Below are positions 42,126-51,640 of a stretch of DNA of 64,000 nucleotides, in pieces; the first letter of the stretch is position 1; every line of letters begins with the position of its first letter. The notes beneath the pieces are model-generated. The model was not told the origin of the DNA. It made no database searches and was given only the letters and a program-made list of their open reading frames with translations. Where the stretch lies: contig VXAZ01000560.1 of the NCBI GenBank assembly GCA_013399875.1, positions 3,357,874 through 3,421,873 on the forward strand, read 5' to 3'. The DNA comes from Gymnorhina tibicen (lineage: Eukaryota; Chordata; Aves; Passeriformes; Artamidae). The translations under genes and the position numbers were made by a program.

Positions 42126-42356
42126 ACAAAAAAACCTAGTTTTTGTGTAAATTGTGATGCATTTATATGTTGTAATTTTTACTGCCAATCTTTTTTGGAT
42201 GAAAATGTTTTTATACAGCTTACAAAATGTTCAGTGAGGAGCAGCCACAGCCTGCCTGTGAGCACTCGGGGAGATACTGTCCGATTAATGCTTAGACATT
42301 TGGCACTGGAAAAATAGGCAGTCTTGATGAACAGTCTTGGGATTCCTGGTCAATGG

Positions 42357-42362
42357 AATAAA
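42357..42362 (+). terminator. candidate USP24 polyadenylation signal (AATAAA)
   Basis: A canonical AATAAA hexamer followed by a T-rich stretch (AAGTTATTCC). It is the last hexamer before base composition turns GC-rich at about 42,400. Cleavage is expected 10-30 nt downstream. Confidence 0.55.
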
Positions 42363-42382
42363 GTTATTCCTTTCACAGAAAA

Positions 42383-44139
42383 CTAGTGTAAGCTTTAGAC
42401 TGTGCACATGCTGCTACACTCTTGTCTTGTTGATCCTCTTATCCTGAACCTCCTCGGGCCAGCCCTGCAGATGCTGAGCTCCTCCAGGGTGCCCTGATTG
42501 CCATTTTGGCTCCTGTCCAGAGTAAATGGAAGCATCTGAGTGGCCCTGGATCTGCCCTGCTGTATAACCTTGTGCCACGGCGTGTGCTGGGGCTCTGTCA
42601 CATCTGTATCCTGACCTCAGCAGAGTGATTGACCCTGGCGGATTAGAGCGGATTTTGTGTGTCAGATCCAAGATTTGTGGGTGGTCTGGGTGTGAATTCA
42701 TCCTGCCTCCCGCAGGGGCAAGGGGCAGAGAGGTGCACACGGAGCTGGTGTTCCCCTACTCGCTTATTTGGGAACCAGGAGCTACAGCCAGGGCTGCCAT
42801 CCCCACTCTGCATCTGTCCCCTGCTCTAAGGACAAGGACTTGCACTTTTCCAGCCTGACCCAGCCCCTGCTCTCCACTGTTGGTCCTGGGAGCATGGACT
42901 GGGCATTGCAAACTGCTGCCAGGACTGGGATCAGCGTCCCTGGGATCAGCCCTGCTCTCCTGAATGTGAGAGGCTTTTCCGCCTGCCCACGTACAAGGCA
43001 CAAAGCAAGGGCTAATCTTTTAATATCATTTCCTTCCACCAGGCTTATGAAGGCTTGAACTGAGCTGGGGAAGCTCTGTCTGGCTTATCAGGCGTGGAAC
43101 ACGCTCACACCTTGTGCTGGATCCTCCCCTCTCGCAGGGAAGTCAGCAGAGCTGAAATCCTGATGGTTGTTTTGAGAGGTGACAGCCCAAGGAGCCTGCT
43201 GAAAAATCACCCTCGGTGTCAGAGCTGTCCAGGAGCTCTCAGGCTGACATCCCTTTTTCTTTTCTGCCTCTTTGTGCAAAATTCAGGTTCCAGCGGATGA
43301 AATTATGGGCTGTAATTATGTCCACGTTATATAATTACATGTTTGGATTAGGGATGGGCTTTTGCCAGCTTTATTTAACAAGTTAGAATTAGTTTCAGCC
43401 TTTCAAAGTGGTGCTTTGTGCTGGGTTTGTGTTCTCTTGCCAATTAAAGCTGGAGTAACAGAGCTGCACGGGGCTTTTGGATGGGGAAAAACACCCAGCC
43501 CAGCCGAGTCTGACACGTTAACCTGCTGCTTGTGGTATCAAGCTGTATTTTTTTCATCTATCCTCAGATAACACCACAAAAATTATATATTGTAGTACCA
43601 GGAGGCTGCTAAGCACTGAGAGAAAAGTGAGACCCAGCTTTGGTGGCTTCTGGTGCTTCTCAGCCTTTCCCCGCTGTCGGCATCTCTCTGAGCCAGGCTT
43701 TGTCTCCTTCCCGGGGCTCCAGCGCTTCCCAGGTGAAGGAACAACAGCAACACAAGTTCGAGGGCACGTTCCCCAAAGCTGGGTGATGTTTGTTTCCACA
43801 ACTGGGAGCTCTTGCCCTGCACCACTGTTGTTAAAACAAACTTCTGGTCCTGCGTATGTGCGGACAACACAGTCCCAGAGCACAACCCAGCTGGGGGCAA
43901 GGGTGCCTGTGCTGTCTGTGCCGACCTCCAAAGGTGCCAGTGGTCATCCAGGGCCACCCTGGACCCCAGGCAGGGATCAGATCCAAGCTGGGGACCTGGG
44001 GCTGGCTCTTTTGAGCTAACAGAGCTCTTTTGGGGGAGCTGAATCCCTGCTGGATGGGTCCCCCGTCCCTCTTCCAGACCAGTTCCCTGTGGGGATGTCT
44101 ATGAAGCCAGACAATGGACCACAAGAGCACAGGTCTAAG
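42383..44139. other. intergenic region between convergent USP24 and PCSK9
   Basis: GC-rich, with no splice-linked coding blocks or conserved protein I recognise. Open frames here (for example 43,554-43,957) are short and lack coding character. Both neighbouring genes end into this interval, so it is simply the tail-to-tail spacer. Confidence 0.6.
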
Positions 44140-44998
44140 GATTTTATTTTGAAAAGACATTTATAAAATGCTTATTTATAAAATTCCAAATAAATATTTA
44201 AGGTACAAATGTAAAAACTAAAGTGCTATGAAAGCTTTTTCTTCATTCTATTTTTTTTTAAAGGAATTACAGCCTCCTGCAGTTCTATGTGTCTTGGGAA
44301 GACCTGAAACTGTTAACACGTAACACCAGCAGATCATTAACTTTGACTTAACAACAAAAAAAGCACTAACAAAGCAGTAGCTGACTGTAGCAATGCAGAT
44401 AAAAATCTAATTAACCAAGCAGACTGTTTAAACTACAGCCCTTACACTTGACTCAAGAGTAAAGAAGTCTCCTAGGAATACGATTAGGCAATTAAAAAAC
44501 TGCCCAAAAATGGCTAAACTAGGATTTTCCAGGTGCTAAGCAGCATTAGCTGGCAACTAATGAGCAACTAACCAGGAAAGGAAGGAGCAATCCTCACAAT
44601 ACTTTTTTCCTTAAAAAGGTGGTGGATTTGTCCAATGCTGGGTGACACCACCATGGCTTGCACTGCCGAGGTCTTTATAGGAAGGGCTGGTGCATGGCAG
44701 GGGAAGGATTCTGGAATGACTCCAGGGATGGGAGAGGGCTCCAGCTGCATGGGGGGTGCTTGGAGAGCTCTTGCAGAGCCACCCTGGATGCTCGCCCCGG
44801 ATCCTGACCCCGCTGTGTGCGAGGGGGAGAAGAGTTCATCCCCCACCAGCACGGCAGCACAAGCACGGAGGTCATCACCAGCCACATTTTGGATTGTGCT
44901 GGAAGCCCTGGCAAGGCACCGAGCCAGGGACACACCGGTCCAGCAAAGCATCCATGCCTGCTGTGCCACAGGAACCTCCTGCCCGGCTCGGCCTGTCC
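44140..44998 (-). other. PCSK9: PCSK9 3'UTR with AU-rich end
   Basis: On the minus strand this follows the PCSK9 stop (44,999-45,001). The distal part (44,140-44,590) is strikingly A/T-rich inside a GC-rich neighbourhood. It contains several ATTTA-type motifs around 44,160-44,210 and an AATAAA (minus strand) at 44,143-44,148, a plausible polyadenylation signal. AU-rich 3'UTRs usually shorten mRNA half-life and are known in mammalian PCSK9. The exact end is inferred. Confidence 0.55.
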
Positions 44999-47900
44999 CT
45001 ACTGCCGGCCCCGGCAGCAAATGGCGATGGCCACGGCCGAGCTGCTGCCAGGGACAGCGGGTGCCACGCAGGAATTGTCCACGGCGTAGGCTCCCATGGA
45101 GCCAGGGCTCTGGGAAAGGGCATTGCAGCCCGTCAGCGTCCAGCCGTCGTCACAGGACACCGTCACCTAACAGGCAGGAGAGGTCATGGTCCGTGGGTCG
45201 GCAAAAGGCATGGGGCCTGCCCATCCCCCATGTCCCCACAGCTCAGGGTGATGTGACTGGTGTCACCCACCTGGATGGCGTGTCCCATTATAGGTGGGGA
45301 CACCAGAGAAAGCTGGGCTTGGGACAGCCACAATGGGCTGAAGCCAGCCCAAAACCCATCAGGGCGGCAGAGGGACAGGCAGAGACAAGGACAACACCAC
45401 AGGGGAGGAGCACGGCCCGGCCCTACCTTCTCCTGGGGTTCCGGGGCCCTGTGCTCCTTCAGCCGGCACTCGAGGCTGGCAGCGGGGCAGCACAAGGCGT
45501 GTGCCATCGCCTCTGTCCTGCTGGCACAGCGGCTGGGCCCCCTCCCCAGCCCCACCACGGGCCTGCCACCGGCACCCAGCACCACGGATGGGGAGTGGAA
45601 GCTGCACCCTGCCCGGGGGAGAGGGGATATTGCTATGGGGCAGCCATGGCAGCATCCCAGCACACACACTGGTGCCAAGGGATGTCCCGAGAGAGCCCTG
45701 AACCTTCCCCCCTCCATGCACACAGCACATGTACCCCTTCCCTGCCACCCCAGCACTCACACCCACCCTTTTACCCCCAGATCCCAGGGTTTTTCTGGAA
45801 GAAACCCCCTTGTCCATCAGGCTCAGGGGTCTGTAACCCGGTGTGTAGGGTGTTACCAGTCAGCACGTGGTCCCGCGGGGAGCACTCGGCCCCCTCTGCC
45901 GCCGGGGAGCTGGCGTTGATCCGGCACTCAGCCCTGGGCAGCGTGCAGCACCTGGCGATGGCATAAACCCCCCGGCCCCGGGCAGCGCTGCGGGCCACGC
46001 ACTGCTTCTGCCCGTCCTTGTGCTGGGGATGGGGCAACACAGGGTCACCGGGGGGCTCGGGGGGCTGGGGGCACCCCTCCGAGGCCCCCACCTCGGAGGC
46101 TCTGCTCACCTCCATGTGCTCCCCCAGCCGGCTGCCGCTGCGGGAGAAGCTGGAGCAGCTGAGCATCTCCTCGGTGCTGGAGCAGCGAGCCACGGCCGTG
46201 GCGTGCCGGGAGAGCCCCGAGCGCCCCGACCACACCGAGCGGCAGAGCAGCTGCTCGTCTGCAAGCGGGCCGGGGCATCAGCGGCGGGGGACACCCACAG
46301 CGACACCCACAGTGTCACCCACAGTGTCACCCACAGTGTCGCCCACGGTGTCACCGTGCTTTCACCCCGGCCCTGCTTTCCTGCGAAGGACTGATCTCGG
46401 CCGAGCGCCCAGCAAGCAGCGAGGTCCTTACCCACTCCCAGCCGGGTGGGCAGCCCAGCCACGCTGTTGGGTGTCTGGAGCCGCTGCTCCTCTGGGAACC
46501 GCGCTGTGTCCATGGCGTTCTTGGTGGAGAAGTGCAAGAGGCGCTGCCGGAGCTCGGCGAGGCTCAGCTGGGGCTCGGCGCTGAGCAGCACGGCAGCGAT
46601 GCCTGCAAGAGCCCGGGAGGCTGCACTGAGAACCAGGGGGGACACAGCCACCTACACACCGCTCCCATGGGCAGCACAGCTCCAGGGACACGGAAGAAGG
46701 CATCTCTGCACGGGGTGCGGGAGCGCTGTGCAGGCTGCAGCACCAGTGAGACAGACCAAACCCGTGCATCATGGCACAAAAAAATGCCCCCGGTTCAGGC
46801 ATGCCTGAAGCCCTGTGCCAGCACCAGCAAGTGGAGGGCCAGCCCTCCCTGCCCCTCAAAGCGCAGCTCGCCTGCCACATGTGCGGCCGCCTGCGACGTC
46901 CCGCTCTGCGCTGTGAAACACGTGCTGCAGTCACTGGAGGCGCCGATGATGTCGTCCCCCGGTGCAAACAGGTCCACGCAGCGGCCAAAGTTGGTGCCCA
47001 GGGTGCCGATGGAGGCAGGTTGGTCCTCGCTGTCGGTGGCACCGACCGTGATGACCTGCCAGTGACAGGGGAGCACGGGCGGGATGGCACGCCCGGCCCC
47101 AGCCCACGCGGCTGACCCGGAGCTGGCGGGGGTGAGGCGGCACCCAAGCCTCAGGGGACCCCCTTACCGAGCCCGTACCTCCGGCTCGGACGCAGGCGAG
47201 TACAGGCAGGCATCATCCTTGTAGTTGCCGGCAGCCGCCACCACCACCGCTCCCACCCGCGCCGTGCGCCGGCAGCCCGCGTTCAGCGCGGGGCTGTGCG
47301 CGCCGGCCAAGGGCAGCACCACCACCAGCGGCGCGTAGGGCTGAGCCTCCAGCGTCCTCTGGATGAACTCCAGGGCTGGGAGGGACAAGACACTGTCGCA
47401 GGAGGCTCCGGGAGAGATACCTGCTCCTCTCCGGGGTATGGGGTCACTCACCCATGAGGGTCCCGCTGACGGTGCCCTTCCCCTGGCAGTTCAGCACGCG
47501 GAGGCTGCGGATGTTGGCGCCCGTGGCCACGCCGGCGTCGCGCCCGCTCAGCACCCCGGCCACGTGCGTGCCGTGGCTGTCACACTTGCTGGCCTGGCAC
47601 AGGCGCCGCAGTTTCATGCCCCAGCCCATTGCACCAAAGCAGGTTTGCAATCCCATAACATCCTTCCCACCCCTTCCCACCTTGATTCCCTCTTGCTTGA
47701 CACACACCCATGCCACCCTAGAATACTTTCCTAGAAAGAAGCCGTGCCCCACTCGGCCATATCTCCAAATAGGCCACCTTGAGGGTCCCAGTATCCCCCA
47801 GGACCACAGCTCCTGTTGCCCATCCTCTCCAGCATTTTGGCCCAGGCCAAGTGTCTCCCTTGTCCTGGAAAGCCCCACAAGCCTGGCCAGGGTGTGATGG

Positions 47901-48934
47901 ATGCAGGGGGATGGTCTGGCCAGGATGCAGCATGTGGCACCTCTGAGCTCACCTGCCTGTGGAAATGGGTGCCATCCTCCTCGGGGATGCTCTCAAAGCC
48001 AGTCACAATCACCCTGCCCTCGATCTCCCGGTGAGTGCTCTGCACGCTGGTGTCCAGCAGGTAAATCTCCACCAGGTCACCTTTATCTGTCAGGGATGCA
48101 GCCAGGGGGAAAGGCAGCCACCATCATACTCAGCACAGGCCACCTGGGATGCTCCCAAAATGCAGCTCCAGACCCATAGCACCATGGGGCAGGGGAATAT
48201 TCCCATCCCTCAAGTTAAGGGGAGGGGACCTGACCCTTCCCAAACCCCCATGGTCACCTCTCACACACCCCAGTGCTTACTGGGAGGGCTGTAGGTGCCT
48301 GAGCTGGGCTGTGGCCGCACGATCCTGCCCAGGTTCCAGGGAATGCTCTGGGCAAAGACATAGGCATCCTCCTCAATGTACTTCACGTGCGGCAGCTTCA
48401 GCGCCTGCGGAGAGGACACAAAGCTCCGGTTTTCCCCCAAGGCTGGGCCTGCCACCCCCACCAGTGCCCATCGCAGCTGTTGTCCCCTGCCACGACCCCG
48501 CTGTCCTCCGCTCCACGTACCGTGTCCAGGACGTCGCTGCTCATCCTCACCAGGAAGGCGGGCAGGAGGCGGAAGACGTGCAGCAGCTCGGCCAGGTGTC
48601 CCCGCCGAGCCGCCCGGGCCTGCAGCCTCCGGGCCGTGCCTCGCACCTCGGCCTCGCTGCCCGCCCGCAGCATCACCACGTAGCGCCCGGGCAGCCGCCA
48701 CGACGCCTGTGGGGACACGAGCGCCGGGCTGAGGTTCGGGGGACACACACACACACACACGAGAGCGTGCCTGTCCCCCCACCCCACGCTCCTCACCTTG
48801 GCGGCGCGATGGAAAGCAGCGGGTCCCGGGGAGGCGGCCCCGACTGCGGCTTCCCCCTCTTCGGCCGCCCCCAGGGCCAGAACCAACTCCGCCAGCGCCA
48901 GCACCAGCGCCAGCTCCAGCGCCCGCGGGGACAT
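44999..48934 (-). CDS. PCSK9: PCSK9, proprotein convertase subtilisin/kexin type 9 (12 exons, 646 aa)
   Basis: Secreted pseudo-protease that binds the LDL receptor EGF-A domain and sends the receptor to lysosomes. It cleaves only its own prodomain. Exons in order: 48797-48934, 48521-48706, 48281-48404, 47953-48086, 47452-47593, 47179-47375, 46872-47055, 46432-46602, 46110-46258, 45857-46022, 45427-45608, 44999-45166 (1,941 nt). Prodomain to about residue 127, with autocleavage at VFAQ|SIPWN. Subtilisin triad D161 (LLDTS), H201 (DSHGTH) and S361 (SGTSQAAA), with oxyanion N292. Numbering is human minus 25. LDLR-contact residues equivalent to R194, D374, T377 and F379 are kept. A Cys/His-rich C-terminal domain follows from about residue 428. 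Oddities: GC donor after exon 7, His in the furin motif, short N-terminus, very short introns. The start Met follows an in-frame TGA at 48,971-48,973. Confidence 0.96.
46291..46355. repeat. 12-bp tandem repeat in PCSK9 intron 8
   Basis: About five copies of a 12-mer close to TCACCCACAGTG, the outer copies degenerate. It lies inside the 173-bp intron between exons 46432-46602 and 46110-46258 and so fills much of it. Confidence 0.85.
46872..47055 (-). CDS. PCSK9: PCSK9 exon 7 (catalytic Ser, LDLR contact loop, GC donor)
   Basis: Encodes [10 protein letters not shown] through AAAHVAG and is 184 bp, the same length I recall for the human exon. It carries the nucleophile Ser (SGTSQ) and the SSDCSTCF loop that holds the equivalent of human D374. 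The following bases on the minus strand read GCGAGC, so the intron starts with GC. The next exon (46432-46602) resumes exactly in phase with ATC GCT GCC. Confidence 0.9.
48742..48760. repeat. (AC)n microsatellite in PCSK9 intron 1
   Basis: About nine AC dinucleotides in a 90-bp intron, within 40 bp of both splice sites. Confidence 0.85.
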
Positions 48935-49260
48935 CCCGCACCCGCGCCCCGACGGGCAGCGCCGGGACCCTCAGCGCCGCGGGGACGGCGCCGGCGGGGA
49001 CCCCCTGAGCGACCGCCGAGGGGCCGGAGCGCAGTCGAAGGGCTGGAGCGGGGCCGGGGAGCTGGAGCGGAGCCGACGACCCGGAGCGCACCCGCGGATC
49101 TGAGGTCCCGGAGCGCACCCGCGCAGGTCCCGGAGCGCAGCGGCGGCCGCGGCTCTGCCCGTCGCGCCGGNACCCGTGGTCATGTATTAATCATGGTTCA
49201 GATGTTGTGTCCCTACAGCGGGTTCTGGCCGCTGCTCACCCCGAGTCCCGGCGGATCGCT
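48935..49260 (-). promoter_or_regulatory. PCSK9: PCSK9 5' flank: CpG-rich promoter with weak HNF1-like and SRE-like sites
   Basis: The sequence upstream of the start codon is very CpG-rich and contains a repeated motif (CCGGAGCGCACCCGCG twice near 49,080-49,125, and CCCGGAGCGCA three times). Minus-strand GATTAATACATGAC near 49,180-49,194 has one clean HNF1 half-site (TTAAT), about 255 bp before the ATG. The plus strand has a TCACCCCG motif at 49,236-49,243 resembling half of a sterol element. Human PCSK9 is controlled by HNF1 and SREBP2 sites in this zone. The matches here are weak. One N lies at 49,171. Confidence 0.25.
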
Positions 49261-49616
49261 GGCGGCTCTGGCGAGCAAAGCGCAGCCGCTCAAGGACTGT
49301 TTTCAGAAAGGACTGAAAGCTTTAATGTGCCTCCTACTGCCTCACTCCACGAATAAATTCCCGTGAAATCCTCTAATCCTGTTTGGGCATTTTTTACAGT
49401 GTCGTCACACATCGCAAATGCCCTTTTTGCGGGATGATATGGGTGCTTTCCTGCGAGTCTCCATGCCGCTTCCCACCTCTGCCCTCCCGCAGCATCGGGA
49501 TCCCACACCGCCCCACATCCCCAGTGACCTTCGGCAAACCCCGTCTGCGCTCCCGGCTTTTCAGGGAAGCAGGAATATATTTATGCTTTGACTGGTTATT
49601 TACAAGCTCCTCAGAG

Positions 49617-49925
49617 GTTATATGTTTATATGGAATACACGTTTTGTACGGATGTGCATGGTTTGTGTGAACATGTGTTTTACATGGCTGTACAAGTTAT
49701 AATTCTGTGTGTGTAATTTATATGCATTTATGTGTTTTATATGGATGTGTGTGGTTTGCATGCACATATGTTTTACACGGATGAACACGTTTTGTAATTA
49801 AGTGTATGGTTTGCACGGACATCAATGTTTTATATAGGCGTGTATGTTTAAAAATTATGTGCGTGGTTTATACGGATGTATGTAGTATGGATGTGAACAG
49901 TTTGTATGGACAACGTTGATTTTTT
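49617..49925. repeat. degenerate AT/GT-rich minisatellite upstream of PCSK9
   Basis: Many imperfect copies of blocks such as TGTGGTTTGCATG and GTTTTATATGGATG alternate through about 300 bp, for example near 49,650, 49,735, 49,750, 49,805, 49,865 and 49,895. The unit is roughly 35-45 bp and degenerate. It is an island of AT-rich sequence in GC-rich DNA. Confidence 0.7.
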
Positions 49926-50818
49926 AATGAGACCTCAAGTGGGTGCCTGAACTCTGGTTTGGGTGACTGGAGGGACACCAGACCCCTCTTCTCACCCACT
50001 CTGCTGCAGAGAGCTGGACGGGGTCAGCGTTCAGGACACTGACCATGGGGACAAGTCCTGACATCTCACTCCTGATTTTTGGCTCAGCTTCCTCAGTGCC
50101 GCTAAGTCCCACAACCCCCCACTGGGGCCTCGGCAGGCTTCCAGGACGGCTGAGCACGGGGGGAACCCGTCTCAAGGGGACAGTCTCCCTCTCCGTGCAG
50201 TCGTTCCCTTCGTTTTTGCACGGTGGACAAGCTGTGTCCCAGGGAAGGACGGAAGGACCCCAAAGAGGAGGGAGGGGGTGGCGGAGGTCCCCCCAGTTCC
50301 ACGTGCTTCCCCACGTGCTGAGGGACCCACGGAGGTCTTGGCATGAACATCTGGCCCCAGCTTCTGAGTAGGGAGTGTGAGAGATGCCCAGCTCTGGAGC
50401 CCTCTCCAGGAGCGGATATCTGCAGAAAGGTAATTTTTGTAATTGAGAAATTATTCAAAAATAACCCAAAATTTGCGCTTTGTACAGAAGAGCTCTGATT
50501 CGATCCTGGCACCCTAGGGGGGGCCTCCGGCATCTGTGTCTGTTTCAGAGGAGGTTTCTGTTGAGGGGAGAGGAATGAGAGAGCAGAGGAGGCATCGAAG
50601 ACCTCACCAAGGGGGAAGGGTTCCTAAATCCCTGCTGCCGCTCATCCGGAGAGAGAGAGGTGGGGCTCCGGGCGGTGTGGGCGGAGGGCTGCGTGCGCTG
50701 GGCCGAGCATCCCGGTGGTAAAAGGAAAGTCCCACGCGCATTTTTGGGAGACTTTTGAGAACTCGCAGTCCCAACACTCCAATGCAACGGATACAAGGAG
50801 CGAGAAGCTCTTCACATC
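49926..50818. other. intergenic spacer, PCSK9 to tRNA-Gly
   Basis: GC-rich, no spliced coding signal and no recognised repeat. Short open frames are present on both strands but none resembles a known protein. Confidence 0.5.
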
Positions 50819-50889
50819 TGCACCAGCCGGGAATCGAACCCGGGTCGCAAGAATGGGAATCTTGCATGATACCACTACACCACTGGTGC
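50819..50889 (-). tRNA. tRNA-Gly (anticodon CCC)
   Basis: On the minus strand, 70 nt plus discriminator A. The acceptor stem GCACCAG / CTGGTGC pairs at all 7 positions. The anticodon stem CAAGA / TCTTG encloses TTCCCAT with anticodon CCC at 50,855-50,857. The T-arm CCGGG / CCCGG encloses TTCGATT. A-box TGGTGTAGTGG and B-box GGTTCGATTCC are both intact. It matches the vertebrate tRNA-Gly-CCC family closely, with compensatory changes in the acceptor stem. There is no intron. No TTTT terminator lies close to the 3' end. The first one on the minus strand is about 100 nt away (50,719-50,722). Confidence 0.93.
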
Positions 50890-51341
50890 GCTGCTGTCAC
50901 ATACCCCCGCGGGCCGCCAAGGGCTCGGGAGTGGCCCCGTCCCACGCGGGTGGCACCGCCAGCCCCTTCCCCCGTCCATCGGCTCCCAGCCGCGGGGTCC
51001 CCGCGGGAGGGTGACACGCGTGGGCGGCCGGCGGGCGGTCCCCGCCCTGCACAAGCTGAGCCAGACCCGGGGCTGCTCGCAGCGCTTAATGCCATGCAGG
51101 AATGTCCCGATTCCCACAATATTTAACCTCGGCCGGCGCGGGAACCGAGTTCTCCGGCTCAAGGATGCTGTGCCGGGGATGGGGGGGATGCACATCCAGC
51201 TGCGCGAAGGGTTCCGTGGGGGAGAGGGCCGAGGCCCCGTGTCGGACCCCTCCCCTCCCCTGCCTGGAGAAATGCTTCTGAAAAACAGATTTCTTTTGCC
51301 CAGAGTGGGAGGGAGTACCAAGCCGTGAGGTAAGAACCTCT

Positions 51342-51640
51342 TCTGTGAGGAAAGGCTGGGAGTGTGTTCAGCCTGGAGAAGAGAAGGCTCCAGAGAGACC
51401 TCAAAGCCCCTTCCAGTACAGAGACTACAGGAGAGCTGAGAGGGACTTTGGACTGTGAAGCCCTGGCACAGTTTTCCCGGGGAAGCTGTGGATGTCCCAT
51501 CCTTAGAAACATTCAAGGCCAGGTAGGACAAGGCTTGGAGCAACCTGGTCTAGTGGAAAGTGTCCCTGCCCAAGGCAGAGGGCTTAGAAAAAGGTGATCT
51601 TTAAGGTCCCTTCCAGCCCAAACATTCTGTGGTTCTATAG
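51342..51640 (+). mobile_element. CR1 LINE 3' fragment
   Basis: Typical avian CR1 3' end: TTCAGCCTGGAGAAGAGAAG, then GGCCAGG...GGACAAGGCTTGGAGCAACC, then TTTAAGGTCCCTTCCAGCCC and the terminal TTCTGTGGTTCTAT. 5'-truncated, plus orientation, no coding capacity. Confidence 0.85.

Larger units (their letters stand above)
39466..42380 (+). other. USP24: USP24 3'UTR (with assembly gap)
   Basis: This AT-rich stretch follows the USP24 stop. AATAAA hexamers occur near 40,356, at 41,851-41,856 and at 42,357-42,362. The last lies about 20 nt before a plausible cleavage region and is the best end of the transcript, giving a 3'UTR of about 2.9 kb including the gap. Most of it is A/T-rich and non-coding. 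Bases 41,040-42,300 are unreliable, with single N at 41,137 and 41,719, 176 N at 41,888-42,063, and duplicated sequence around the gap. Confidence 0.7.

Noticed and set aside
44635..45966. 443-codon open frame on the plus strand
   Set aside because: It runs antisense to the last three exons of PCSK9 and their introns. GC-rich sequence lacks stops. The product shows no domain and is Pro/Ser/Gly-rich, as expected by chance.
46428..47147. 239-codon minus-strand frame overlapping PCSK9 exons 7-8
   Set aside because: Out of frame with both exons and crosses the intron.
48261..49118. 285-codon minus-strand frame overlapping PCSK9 exon 1
   Set aside because: Frame +1 relative to PCSK9 exon 1; it joins PCSK9 exon 3 only by reading through introns.
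48149..49366. 405-codon open frame on the plus strand
   Set aside because: Antisense to PCSK9 exons 1-3 and its CpG-rich promoter, passes through an N, and has Arg/Pro/Ala-rich composition.
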